Positions 1 through 10,887 of a DNA stretch of 64,000 nucleotides are shown in pieces (the stretch's first letter is position 1; the number at the start of each line of letters is the position of its first letter). Position numbers and translations under genes: made by a program. The notes under the pieces were generated by a model. The model saw nothing but the letters and a program-made list of their open reading frames with translations, did not search any database and had not been told where the DNA came from. Source of the stretch: Isoetes taiwanensis (lineage: Eukaryota > Streptophyta > Lycopodiopsida > Isoetales > Isoetaceae). The stretch covers positions 2,292,436-2,356,435 of the forward strand of contig JAJEKV010000072.1 in assembly GCA_021234155.1 (NCBI GenBank), given 5' to 3'.

Positions 1-1228
1 AAACAGTTCATTATCTAACTAATTCTAAAAACGTAGTAGAATAAATAAATTAACGCTGACTGGAGAATAGAATAGAATAGAATAGAATAGTTTTTTTAAC
101 GTCCACGAAGACCAAAATTGACTATATCTTGCAGCTTCAACATGTCGAAGGCAGGGCGACTTTCTAAGGCAGGTTCTATCAAACAAGAAAGAGAAAAGGC
201 TGAAGGATTGACATCAGGATATTGCAAAACATGCACAACAGAAATATTACAATTAATAGCTAAATCTATGCATAACTGATATTTGGACATTAATCTATAA
301 AAGAACTATAAAATGATCATTGGCCACCAAAACATTATTTATGCAGATTCAATGTAAGAATCAAATTTTTCAGATAAGAACCGCCACCCCTTATAGCCAG
401 CTTCGAATGAATCTGTCAAAAAAAAAGTAACACAACCTTCATATACAATTTATTCTTTGGAAAGGAACAAAAACATTACAGTTGCACCATCACATAGCTA
501 AAGCTTATGCATGCATAATATTTGGAGATTAATATACACATATCTCCTATTCGGACATTTCTTGATTGCACCATTGTTAGTTGTACACAATCTTCATATA
601 AAAAACTTGTTCCCAACATTCATTTCCTTGTTGAAGCCCTTAGAAAAATGACCAAGCATAAGAAGACTGGTGTTGAGCTGCTTCGACACGTCTATTATAA
701 TCAATCAGGTGAATTGTTCATCTGCAGGCATGATGTAGCAAGTGAGCATGAGATATAGAAACACAATTTGAATGCAATAGAAACGACCTAGCCTTTTCTC
801 CAACGAGGGCAGCCCATAATGCGACATCACTTTTTGTTTTTTCTTTCTTAAGGGCGCCAAACTTTATTCCACATTTTAAAGAAGTACATGTATAATTGCA
901 AAGGTAGGAATAAAATCCCAGCAGACAAAGATAATCCATTGAGTGAAGCAACATGCTTATGCAAAAGATAATATACCAAAATATTCCTCAAAAATCAAGT
1001 GTTTCTTCTTAGTAGCAAGCTAAGAAGAACTCCACCAATCTATTTTTTGCCTCGTGGAGAACTTTGTCAGCACAAATTGTTAAGCCTTTGAAGATGCACC
1101 AACACTGTCTTTTCTAAATAGACCACAACAACCAACCTGAAGTTAAATGGAAGCTTGTTGTTGTAACCTGTTCCAAGTGGAAGGATAAATAGCAAGAAGC
1201 ACATGCTGGCTAATTAAGGCCATATAAC
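1..1228. repeat. Segmental duplication, copy A
   Basis: This stretch matches 19719-21003 almost base for base by eye, including non-coding spacer and part of a LINE 3' fragment. Copy A carries a short insertion near position 72 that copy B lacks. Copy B carries about 90 bp after its 20430 that copy A lacks. The short reading frames in it (such as 522-758) are kept only because the copies are so similar; they match no protein I know. The start may lie left of the window. Confidence 0.85.
66..112 (-). mobile_element. Minimal LINE tail insertion with (TAGAA)n
   Basis: Five or so TAGAA units are followed by TTTTTTTAACGTCCACGAAG. This matches the 3' terminus (reverse strand) of the LINE family also seen at 2004, 18977 and 41640. 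The sequence is absent from the duplicate at about 19783, where the flanks read straight through. It is therefore a very short 5'-truncated retroposon that landed after, or was lost from one side of, the duplication. Confidence 0.65.
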
Positions 1229-1690
1229 CACGACCAAACTGCCCCAACTTGGTCGCATAGAAAAAATAATGCTCGAGAGTCTCAAGTTGCTGCTTGCACA
1301 ATGGGCAAAGTTTTGAAATTTGGGGAGCCTTACCCCCTAAATTAGCAAAATTCTGAGCAAAGAAAATGATCCTTAAAGAATATTCTTTTTTGGTTAAAAA
1401 TTCTTTTGTCTGGTGTTTCATGCAATTCTTGTGTTCGAAACACAATTTGTAATATGTTCATTCATGGTTTTCTCATAGTTTGATCATATAATATGTTTGT
1501 AGATGATGTTGCAAGTTGTTCGTTTCAATTGTTAGCGTAGGGGAGTGAGAGGGAAAATCGGCTGTATGTATACAATGCTCCATTGGTGGATTACCTCACA
1601 AGAATAAATTCATCAATACAATATTCTAACATGGGGGTTATTTTGCATTGGGAACGAAAGTTGGACCCCACATTTTCGCTCAGCAAGTCA
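825..1690 (-). mobile_element. LINE 3' fragment with RT zinc-binding (zf-RVT) region
   Basis: On the minus strand, 1445-1143 encodes a stretch with CPLCKQQLETLEHYFF, the Cys-His cluster typical of the zf-RVT domain after the reverse transcriptase of plant L1-type LINEs. Toward the 3' end it runs into a T-rich run on the plus strand (about 826-845), read as a decayed poly(A) tail. The reverse transcriptase and endonuclease are absent, so it is 5' truncated. Near-identical fragments lie at 16275-17155 and 20590-21003; these are copies by duplication, since sequence outside the tail is also shared. Confidence 0.7.
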
Positions 1691-2003
1691 GAACGCCATG
1701 TTTTGCCCAGATCTCTAAAATTTGTGACTAAGATGTTGACATTACGTACTAAATGAGAGAAAAACTACATGTTAGCTAAATGAATTAAAACCTTTCTGAT
1801 AATCCACATTTACTATTACAATTTGCATTAAGACGTTGACACCACATGAAAAAAAACTTGTTTGAACTTTGTTGTGATAATCCACATTTAGTGGAGGGAA
1901 ATCTCATCGAGAAACATGCTATTCATAACTTCAATGAGGGATGTTGACCTTAAGGCATATGCGTTGGATAAGAAACATCAATTCACTTTGTGCTTATTAA
2001 TGA
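1691..2003. other. Spacer without recognisable gene
   Basis: AT-rich sequence. A phrase around TTTGTTGTGATAATCCACATTTA recurs at 1868 and near 24117, so it probably belongs to a dispersed repeat. No coding signal is seen. Confidence 0.4.
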
Positions 2004-2260
2004 ATAATAGAATAGAATAGAATATGATTTTATCGTCCACGGAGACCAACTGGCCTATGGGACCCAAGTACAAAGAGAGAGCAGCAGGCGTATTACTACC
2101 AGGATTAAAAAAACCCCCGCCCCGAAGGGTTTTCAGGGGAAAAACCTTAGTAGCAATAAGGATGCTGACATACTGCACAGTTATATACATAATCACAAGG
2201 GTGGATTCATGGTATGGTGTCTCAATTCTGCTCATTTTTGCACCACAAAAATAGTCCAAA
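2004..2260 (-). mobile_element. LINE 3' end with (TAGAA)n tail
   Basis: Read on the minus strand, this ends in CCCATAGGCCAGTTGGTCTC, then CGTGGACG, an A-rich stretch and a TATTC microsatellite. The same terminal layout (CCCATAACCC.TTGGG.TTCCGTG.ACGT) is found at 18855-18977 and 41640-41700, each with a different microsatellite tail. Upstream parts are decayed and carry no clear coding region. Only the 3' untranslated end seems to remain. Confidence 0.55.
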
Positions 2261-2453
2261 ACATAGTTCAAGATTGTGGTTTGTACACACAAAAATTCAA
2301 ATCATTTAGCATTTATGATAGTGCAAAAATAAAATTCCCTCTCTTTGGCATGATATCTTTCTCGAGAATAGGATCTTTTGAATTTGCCACACAAGCCAAA
2401 TGCCACGGAGACCAAAATAACGTGGACCGCCAAAAAATAACCAAAAACACCAA

Positions 2454-2800
2454 AAAGACCTAAATAGAGACCGCCGAAGAATAGCCAGATCTTGTGGATC
2501 GTAGCTTGTGGATCATAGCCAAACAGATCTTGTGGATCATAGCCACCAAACAGAGATTGGCGGATCATAGCTTGCCAAATCACGGGAAAAGCTTTTGCTA
2601 TATGCAGTGCCGATTTTGTTTCCATTGATTTTTGACCTTGTGAAAAGACCTAAATAGAGATTGCGGAAGCACAGCCAGATCTTGTGGATCATATCTTGTG
2701 GATCATAGCACAAAGATTGTCGGATCATAGCTAGAGCTTGTGGCAAAGCTTTTGTTGTATGTAGTGCCAATTTTGATTGATTTTTGACCTTGTGGAGTTG
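2454..2800. repeat. Two-unit tandem repeat (about 155-190 bp per unit)
   Basis: A unit starting AAGACCTAAATAGAGA and ending TGATTTTTGACCTTGTG occurs twice (about 2455-2643 and 2644-2797). The units differ by substitutions and small length changes. Inside each unit CTTGTGGATCATAG-like 14-mers repeat again. The repeat sits directly in front of the plus-strand gene that starts at 2827, where a promoter would be expected. Confidence 0.7.
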
Positions 2801-2826
2801 GTTCAATCCTTGGTCTCTTAAATTTC

Positions 2827-5036
2827 ATGGTTGTAGAAATGGAAAAAAATGTCTTGAATGATAGTGGATTATCATACAGGGATTTGTTAAAGCATGAGGA
2901 AAAGCTTGTGGATCCATTAGAGATGCGCAAGTATTGGGGACCAAAGGTGGAGAATAAACAATCCTATAGATTGAGGGCTCTAAAAAAAGAAAAGAAAGAG
3001 GCTTTTCTGAGCATTTATAGGGCAATCTATGAGGAAAGGAGTCATGTTCAAAATGGGCAGGTTAGTCAAGTTATGGCTGTAGCATGGTTTTTGCATGATG
3101 TTAAAGGTAAGGATATAGATTGGTTGAGTTTTTATAAGCATGCTTCAAAAAAGAGGTCTTCAATGCTAGAAGAAGATAATATATCCATCGAAGAAGATAG
3201 TGGGACTAGAAAAACACTAAAACCTATACAAGATTCAGGCATCACTGAACCACGATTGGCTTCATCATATTCTAAAACCGTGGAGTCTAAGAGACAGAAA
3301 TATGGTAATACAAGTTGTAATTTTTATTTTGTTTAATTTGCATTTTGTGCGTAAATGAGCTTCACTTCATTTTTAACACAATGTGGGTGGTTTCAGCAAA
3401 GTTGGAGATGCAAAAAGGAGATTTTACCTTTGGACATTCTGATAGTAAGTACTTTTTGATAAACATTGTAGAGTCCTAATAATCATTGGTTTGTTCATAG
3501 CCTAACCTTTCTGGTTATTGTGGTCATAGTTTTTGTGATAGTTTTTGTCAGCAGTTCTTAAATTGTAGTTCTTTAGTAGAATTGTGGTTTGGAGTTCTTA
3601 AATTGTAGTTCTTTAGTAGAATTGTGGTTTGGAGTTGTGAATTTATATTGTTTGTAGTATATAATTATGATTTAGAGTTTGTGAATTTAGATTGTAGTTT
3701 ATATATTTGGATTTGTTGTTTGTGGTTTATGATTTGTGGTTTTGGGGTTAATGGATTTGTTTTTATGAGTTGGGTGTCTTAGTTTGTGGATTGAGTGAAT
3801 TTTTATATTGTGTTACGTAGTTTGTGGTTTGTGGTTGCATGTTTTGGTTTGTGGATTGGGGAATTTTATATTGTGTTACGTGGTTTGTGGTTTTGCATTT
3901 GTCTTTGGTTTGTGGTTTTGCATTTGTGATGGTTAAATTGTGGTTAAGGATTTATACTTTGTGCTTTGTGGATTATATTTTATAGATTGGACCTGAATTA
4001 TAGTGAGTGGAATATAGATTGTGGATTGAGCCTTTAATGAAGTTTCTTTAGATTGTGGAATATACTTGTATCCCCTGTAACTAATTTCTTGAATTGTTTC
4101 ATTCTGATTCCTTACGGGTGATGACGGAAGGAGTCCCTTGGAATTGAAGGTGAAAGAGGTTGATTTGCAAGGCTACAAAGTCATATAACAGATGGAAAGA
4201 GTTGAAGAAAACCTTCAAATCATTGAGGGAGAAGAAGGAGCATCATATGCAAGAAATTGTAGACATCAAATGCTTGATGCAAGGAATGACAAAGGAAGCA
4301 ACCGGGTGTGCAAAGTGGTAGATATGAAGGAAGCGAGGTAGTTAAAGTTGTGGCATCATTGGTTGTTGTAGAGGAAGATCTTGATGCTATTGAGAAGAGG
4401 AGGCAAGGGGACAATGATGAGATTGCAAAACTCAGACCGTGTCTTGAAAGGCTTATTGAAGGTTGCAATGTCCTTGAGAACGGGATTAAACTAAATCCTT
4501 ATCTACCCGAGTCTATAGAAACAAATTTCCTATCAGACTCACCTGAACGTGTATGTCCCTATTGTAGAAGATTCTTGGAATATGATGGGAAGCCACTGCC
4601 CTTTGTTACTACAGAGTGTAACCATCTTTACCATATTCAATGTTTGGCCTCATTATTAAGGTATGAGCAATAGTAAATTTTGATCTTAACAATAGTTATA
4701 TTTTGATCATTAAGCTCTTTAAATTGATGTGTATAATTTCTTGTTTTCAGTTATAGGGATAAGTGTTGTAGGAATTATTAAGGTATGTAGGAATTGACTT
4801 TCCTCTCTTATAACAGGCTAATAGAAGCTTTGGCCAAGCTTTCCCCACGAGCAGCCCAATTCAAAGAGAATTTGCGGTGGTGCCATCTTAGCCCTCATCC
4901 TCTCCAATCAAATGGTTATTCATGTGGATTGTATATTTGTATGTTTGCTAAAATCATCATGGAGGAAGATGCTGCCATACAGAATTGTTACACTATTCAA
5001 ACCGATGTTTTACACCACAGGTTGTGTCTAGTATAA
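2827..5036 (+). pseudogene. Ulp1-protease/RING-like gene, probably transposon-derived, decayed
   Basis: Exon 1 (2827-3304) encodes a charged protein start with no family I recognise. A GT donor at 3305 and an AG acceptor at 3395-3396 join it in phase to a 48-nt exon (3397-3444), again followed by GTAAGT. Near 4308-4673 a frame contains a RING-like finger (CPYCRRFL, then TECNHLYHIQCL). At 4794-5036 lies the end of a Ulp1-type (peptidase C48) domain: PLQSNGYSCGLYICMFAK, with the Cys of the Q..N.Y.CG motif. The His/Asp half of that protease is missing and the exon 3 region needs frame changes, so I call it a pseudogene. Ulp1-like genes are often carried by plant DNA transposons. It converges on the transposase-like gene at 10.6-7.0 kb and may belong to the same element; that link is inference. 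Confidence 0.55.
3445..4060. repeat. TTGTGG-rich degenerate repeat in intron, with perfect 40-bp tandem pair
   Basis: The presumed second intron is a long G+T-rich tract built from variants of TTTGTGGTTTGTGGATTT. Two perfect 40-bp units abut at 3553-3592 and 3593-3632, each beginning AGTTCTTAAATTGTAG. No coding frame is supported. A matching A+C-rich tract sits in the convergent gene at 9240-9665. Confidence 0.7.
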
Positions 5037-5089
5037 GGGATTACTTGATTATTTGTATATGTAATCAAGTTTTTAGAGATTATGGACAT

Positions 5090-5725
5090 AACTTGTAATA
5101 GATAATAGATATGAGATTACTTGCTTATTCAGATTTTGAATACATTGTAAACACAAACATGGAGTTGAATACATTGTAAACACAAACATGGAGTTGAATA
5201 CATTGTAAACACAAACTTGGAGTTGAATTGACAGTTTGCGTTTATGTACTAACAAGCCACAAACAACAAAGAGAATTGGAGTTTAAGTTTTTGTATTGTA
5301 ATAGTCATGAGATTACTTGCTTATTCAGATTTTGAATACATTGTAAACACAAACTTGGAGTTGAATACATTGTAAACACAAACTTGGAGTTGAATTGGCA
5401 GTTTGCATTTATGTACTAACAAGCCACAAACAACAAAGAGAATTGGAGTTTAAGTTTTTTATTGTAATAGACATGACTTGCTTATTCAGATTTTGAATAT
5501 ATTGTAAACACAAAGTTAGAGTTGAATTGGAAGTTTGAATTTATGTAGTAAGAAGCTACAAAGAGAATTGGAGTTTTAGTTTGTGGAGTTTAGAGCTTGG
5601 AAGTTTGAGTTTATGTAGTAACAAGCCACAGAGAGAATTGGGGTTTTAGTTTGTGGAGTTTGTGTTTGTGTAGTAACAAGTCACAAAAGAGAGAATTTGA
5701 GTTTGAGTTTGTGGAGTTTGAGAAA
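5090..5725. repeat. Minisatellite with nested units
   Basis: A 26-bp-scale unit (GAATACATTGTAAACACAAA, then C.TGGAGTT) repeats several times. It is embedded in a larger unit of about 190 bp that contains ACTAACAAGCCACAAACAAC and AGAGAATTGGAGTTTAAG. Later units decay into TTTGTGGAGTTTGAG variants. It ends near a T run at about 5803-5820. No gene is seen. Confidence 0.75.
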
Positions 5726-5894
5726 TGGAGTTTTGAGTTTGTGGTTTGTTTGTTTTTCTTTTTGACGTTTTGAGTTGTATAGTATAGTTTTGGAGTTGGA
5801 GTTTTTTTTTTTTTTTTTTTGGAGTTGGAGTTCTGGAGTTCATTTTCTTAAGGACACTTTTTTAAGAACCTCTCTAAGGACTTAGTCTAATGCT

Positions 5895-6055
5895 GCAAAG
5901 TCCCTCAACGGCGATGGGGGAAGCGCCCCCACCTCACTCATCCTCACCGTTCGAGGGGAAGCGCCCCCACCTCACTCATCCTGCTCGAGGGGAAGCGCCC
6001 CACCTCACTCATCGACCTCACTCTCGAGGGGGAAGCGCCCTCACTCACTCACTTT
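5895..6055. repeat. GC-rich minisatellite (about 40-bp unit)
   Basis: Four imperfect units contain TCGAGGGGAAGCGCCC followed by CCACCTCACTCATC. The array is much more GC-rich than its surroundings. Short frames across it are low-complexity and not credited as genes. Confidence 0.75.
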
Positions 6056-6888
6056 CTTTTTTCTTTTTAGTTGTTGTTTGGGATTTTATGCATGGTACCA
6101 TTTTGTATGCAGATTATACATACCTTTATATATACCTTTATACATACCTGTAAGCGCCTCCATGTCTCCTCCATGTCTCGTCACGAATGTATTCACCATC
6201 ATTGTCCTGTAAATTCAATTGTCAACACATGTATCATTCACAACAACCCCCAACACACACACACACACAAGCATATCATTCACAACAACCCTCTAAGACC
6301 TCTAAGACACTATACTATACACCCTCGAGGTTACACCCTCTAGGAGGCCACCCTAGAGGTTAGATCATGTGAGCCATCATAGTGGGATATCCACTCCGAC
6401 TTTTATTGGGACCTATCTCGGCCTCTGCCTTCCGTAAATCTCCGTTTAAATACGCGCACCACAGGTCCATCCCCCTTGGATGTCTCCAAAGGTTCGTCAA
6501 CAAGGCCCAATCACATGATACTTAATCACTTCTAGGTGCATCTTATATACACATGCTACTTTTGCTTCTTTGGTATGTGGGATATTGGTGTGGGATATTG
6601 ATAGGTTTAGGGTTTTTGTATTGGACTACTCTACCATGTAAGACATAGATCCAAAATTATTTTAACATTCATGAATACAAAGTTCAAACTTAACATCCTT
6701 GGATTTGAACCTAACACCTATTATGAATAAACCAACACACCTTTTAAACATATGTTAGTTATTAATGAAACATTAATAACATAAAGTCTAAACAATAACA
6801 TTATCATACAAGCATAGAAAACACAAGTAGAAGAATACAAGATATATCAACTCATCATCATCATCATTATCTATTAAAACATCAATAC
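6056..6888. other. Spacer without recognisable gene
   Basis: Contains an AC dinucleotide run at about 6252-6268 and LTR-like non-coding text, but I could not pair it with a second copy in the window. No coding frame is supported. Confidence 0.4.
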
Positions 6889-6975
6889 ATGAAAATCATC
6901 ATCATGACAACCCAGATGGCAAGTGGCTTTGATCTGTTCATCATCATCATCTGCTCACAACAACAAGTGTTCACT

Positions 6976-7075
6976 CACCATCACCATCACCATCACCATC
7001 ACCATCACCATCACCATCACCATCACCATCACCATCACCATCACCATCACCATCACCATCATCATCATCATCATC
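6976..7075. repeat. (CACCAT)n hexanucleotide array
   Basis: About 16 CACCAT-type units end in several CAT triplets. On the minus strand they extend the transposase-like frame as alternating Asp-Gly, an acidic low-complexity tail. On the plus strand they give a meaningless poly-His frame. Confidence 0.9.
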
Positions 7076-7837
7076 TGACAACACAGGTGGTAAGTTGGCT
7101 CTGATTTGTTCTTCATCCTTAGGATCTAGAAGGTGAAATACAGGATGTCCTTTGATAGCATAATTTCCTTTCATTAGTGGGATTCTAACACCACATACTT
7201 GTGTAGAGTAAACCTTTGCAACTCCTTCTTGAGAACATAATTCATAACCTCTCTTTGAACTTGGAATTTTTTTGAAGTAAGTTCCTTCTAATATACTTTC
7301 ACCTTTTAAGAACCACGTTCCATTATCTTTGGAGTCTTTTTCCACTACATACTTCTCCCTTGTACATGCAAGCAACCAAAAGTCATCCCCTTCAGGGTTG
7401 TTTTTAGTCTTTTGCCCCGCAAAAGTAATCTCCACATCTGACCCGGTCAGCAATATTAACACCTAAATATAAGGGCCTTTGTGACTTTCTAACCTCAATT
7501 GCATCACAAGTAGATGAAGAAGCAGGTTCAATTTCCACCAGTTCACACTTATTCACATATGCCGTATTCTCGCATCTATCTCAATGTTCATCTAAACAAA
7601 AACTACAAAAGCATGAGAATCTTCGAACCTGTAATTGAGTTGTTGATCCCAAGCTGAATGCGCGTACACTATGAATTTTTTGAGTATCCTTCACCGTATG
7701 TGCTCCCCATTCCTTACGCCTATCGACTTCTCCTGCTTTAACTTCCCAAAAAAATCTTTTAATATCTTTCTTTTTTGTTTTTAGTTCCTCTTTAGAAGAA
7801 ACTGTACCAGAAAATAACTCCTGGGTAAAAGCATGCT

Positions 7838-8129
7838 ACGGTGTACCACTTTTGGAACCCTCAAAAGTACCTACACTGGGTACTTTTAAAATTAGTACTT
7901 TCTGTTTTCTCTTTCCATTAAAATCAATCGAAATTTTTTGACTTGAAGGTCAATAACATGTCAATATATAGTACTAGAAGATAACAATACTATTAGAGAC
8001 TAATATAAATGAATTAACTCTCAAACTTATTATTTGTTGCAGCATTTATGCAAGTTCCCAGTACCCAGTGCTGGGTACTTTTCTGGGTAGTTTTGCACTC
8101 CCTAAAAAGTACTTTATATGGTACACCCT
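7838..8129. mobile_element. Short hAT-like nonautonomous transposon (MITE) with 8-bp TSD
   Basis: The element begins ACGGTGTACCA and ends TGGTACACCCT, giving terminal inverted repeats of about 11 bp with one mismatch. It is flanked on both sides by AGCATGCT (7830-7837 and 8130-8137), an 8-bp duplication as expected for hAT elements. AGTACC.A..CTGGGTACTTTT occurs near both ends in inverted orientation. It has no coding capacity and interrupts the transposase-like gene between its DDE-like core and its C-terminal part. The TSD is itself a palindrome, so boundaries could shift by a base. Confidence 0.75.
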
Positions 8130-9239
8130 AGCATGCTTTCACCCATCTTGGCAGCCTCCACAATATCATGTGCATTCTCTATCTTAGTATCAGGATATAG
8201 GAGTTGGACCATTCTGATCCATCTCTTTAATTCAGCAGCCTTGCCATCATGTTCTCCCTTTCCGTGGTTTGAACCAAAGTAATTCCACATCATATGAATT
8301 AGAGTCTGATAAGAGTATCTAGCAATAAAATAAAATGGCCTTGCAGCTTTGAATTGTGATGCAGCACCATCAGAAAAAACCAAAGTGCCTAGAATTGGTT
8401 TAGGTCCTTGCTCTTCCATATAATTGAAGTGCATATTAAAGCAATCTTTGCATCGAATAAGGTATCATGTTTGCGGTCATCTGATATATAATAATGTGTT
8501 TCTTTTACTACTTCACCATTCTCAGCCACATGATAAGTAATGTGGACAAGAATGGTCACTTGCACGCTTGTCCAGTATTGAGATTGCACCTGTGTTCTCT
8601 CTTTCAATGTGTAATTTTCATAAAATCTACCGACACTATGACATCACGAAGGGAGATTATCGAGCATTTCACCTAAACTATTTATCTTGCCATTTGTATT
8701 TGAAATTGTGGAGGGAAATTTTTCCATATTTGTCTTTGAGTTTGCTTATTAGCAACCGCTGGTGTGGTCTCTTTGTGTTGGTGTTTCAAAACTTTCTTAG
8801 GCTCTCCACGTTTATCCACACCTCCATGTTCATAGTCGATGTACTCCCATTTCACAACCTCCTCACTCTCTAATTCCTTGGGGCAGATTTCAAACTTCTT
8901 TATCCCACACTCACTACAAGTACCGTCAAGACAATCCTTACTATAGAATTCATCAATCTCACCCTTTCCGCAAACAATACATTTCCAAAGATCAGCGATG
9001 TCTGTAAAAATCTTGCACTCACAAGTACATGACTTTGAGTGCTTCTTCTAATTTAGTTAAACCATCCAAAGAAACATTTGTAACCTTCCGACATGATGTA
9101 TGCAACAACAAGTGTTATACTCTGCTAGCTTCACTACAAACCACGGCTTCAAATTTTGAAAAGCTGAAGCTCCAACTTTGACATTTGGATGTTTTGCGTT
9201 GAAAGCTTTATAGAGTTGCATCTAAGAACAAAACAATAG

Positions 9240-9665
9240 TTGATTATCAATCTCAAACCCCAAACCGCAAACATGAACCTCAAACTATAATAATGAAATT
9301 CCAAACCACAAAATAAAACAATATCCATTAGAAACCTTAAAATCACAATCTAACCTAAAACCACAATCCATCAAACCATAATCTAGACCCACAATGTAAT
9401 CCACAACCACAATCACAAGAAAATTGAAACCAAAAACCACATTCCAATCCAAAACCACAATCTAATCAAAACCATAATCTAGAACCACAATGTAATCTAC
9501 AACCACAACCAAGTTTAAACCACAATGCAACGAATCACAATATGACTTGAACCACAGTTTAATCTAACCACAATGTAATCCAAAACCACAATCTATTCCA
9601 ACCATAATGCAATCTATCTTGGATCCAAAACTATAATATACTATCTACAATACACAATCTATAAT
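9240..9665. repeat. AACCACAAT-rich tract (TTGTGG on the gene strand)
   Basis: Dozens of variants of AACCACAATCTAATC fill this stretch. On the coding strand of the minus gene it reads TTGTGGTT, the same motif as in the intron at 3445-4060 of the convergent gene. It sits immediately upstream of the acceptor at about 9222, so it is probably an intron. Confidence 0.65.
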
Positions 9666-10887
9666 CATTCTAGGAGGATCTAGAGAAAAGCGTGATCAAA
9701 TCAAGCTTGAAAGAGTAGATAGATAATAGAGTAGTAACTAACTTGGCTTTGCTCTAAGTAATGTGTAGCATGCTCTTCTCTGATATTTCTTTCAAGTCTC
9801 CTTTGTGTTTGGAGAGACCCTAGTATTAAAAATCCAAAAATCCTGTACAAGAGCAATGACAGAATCAGAAATGGAATCACATCTTCTTCCCCTTCTATAG
9901 TACACCCATTTTCCTGAATTGCAATTTATCTCAAATTTGTCTCTCTTTTGTGATCAAATTTCTTGGATGAACATCAAGAACTTTTCCCATTTTTACGTAG
10001 GCTGCTTTTACTACGTTCATTGCCTATTGCCATTGCTAAACAAGATTTTTTAGCAGCCATACAATCTAGACTAGTTGATTGCTTCATGATATGGATTGAA
10101 TCTCTCGATATTATCTATTATGGTTGTTTTGCTTCCAGATTCTTCAAGAGATCCCCAACTATCTCTTCCATAGCTTTTTATGTTCTAGTACATCAATCAA
10201 TATTTCTCGTTTAACGGAGATTCATTGTTTTTGTTTGCCTCAAGAATGAATTGACGGTGTTTAACACTACTCTCCTTTTTGTTGCACCACTTTTATCCAA
10301 CCCATCTTGACCTCCAATCTTCACCAATGCCTCATTAGCTTCTTTTTGTCTTTTTCTCTGTCTTTGTTTCTTCAGACGTTCTTGCTCTGTATCTCTCTTT
10401 TTTCTCTTCTTGATATTCTTTATAGTATTGTCCACAATACTAGGATCATGACCGATTGATATATCATCTGCATTCTCAAGATTGACAATAGAAATAGTTG
10501 CATGTTCTAAACCACAATCTGAAACTTCCCCAGATTGAATTTCTTTCAACAATGATCTCAAACTCACCCTAACAAATGGATCTTCATTCTGGATGTTCTG
10601 GATTTCTTCATCTGCCATATCTAAGAATACATCTTTCTTCTCCATTTTTCAGAAATGTGCTTCACACTATAGACTTACCAAAATAATACTGAGCAAAAGA
10701 ATGAGGAACAAACTCCCTCTACGTTTCCACCGTTTGAGCATTTGAAAAGATTCCCTCCATTATTAATGAAGTGGTTGGTTATTATTAGAATTACTCATCG
10801 GTTACTGGACGTAATCAATGTTATACAAATTCTCAAACCACAAATGCATTTCTTAAACCACAAACACAAGCTATACTTTTAAGCTAT

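Larger units (their letters stand above)
6971..10645 (-). pseudogene. Transposase-like gene (SDG..SQFK / HGKG..DG family), multi-exon, decayed
   Basis: Reading 5' to 3' on the minus strand: 10645-10211 encodes an acidic then Lys/Arg-rich N-terminal region. After a TTAG acceptor, 9221-9090 encodes MQLYKAFNAKHPNVKVG.SAF.NLKPWFVV...CCCIHHV. About 9040-8880 encodes a Cys-rich region with WKCIVCGKGEID and CSECGIKKFEICP. Then 8434-8114 encodes LVFSDGAASQFKAARPFYF and SNHGKGEHDGKAAELKRW, a DDE-like core. Downstream (about 7830-7450) comes RRFSCFCSFCLDEH, and 7462-6971 ends in a long Asp-Gly tail. This order of motifs is shared by a family of transposase-like proteins I remember from several eukaryote groups, but I cannot assign a superfamily. 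Frames break between blocks, at least one stop is present, and a hAT-like element lies inside, so it is a relic. Confidence 0.6.

Noticed and set aside
522-758. 78-residue frame conserved at 20194-20430
   Set aside because: Both lie in a near-identical segmental duplication, so conservation is not evidence of coding.
6971-7075. CRISPR-like direct repeats
   Set aside because: The repeats are contiguous hexamers without spacers, in a plant-type genome.
6889-7104. Plus-strand frame with a long poly-His run
   Set aside because: It is the plus-strand reading of a CACCAT microsatellite; no codon-like conservation or domain.
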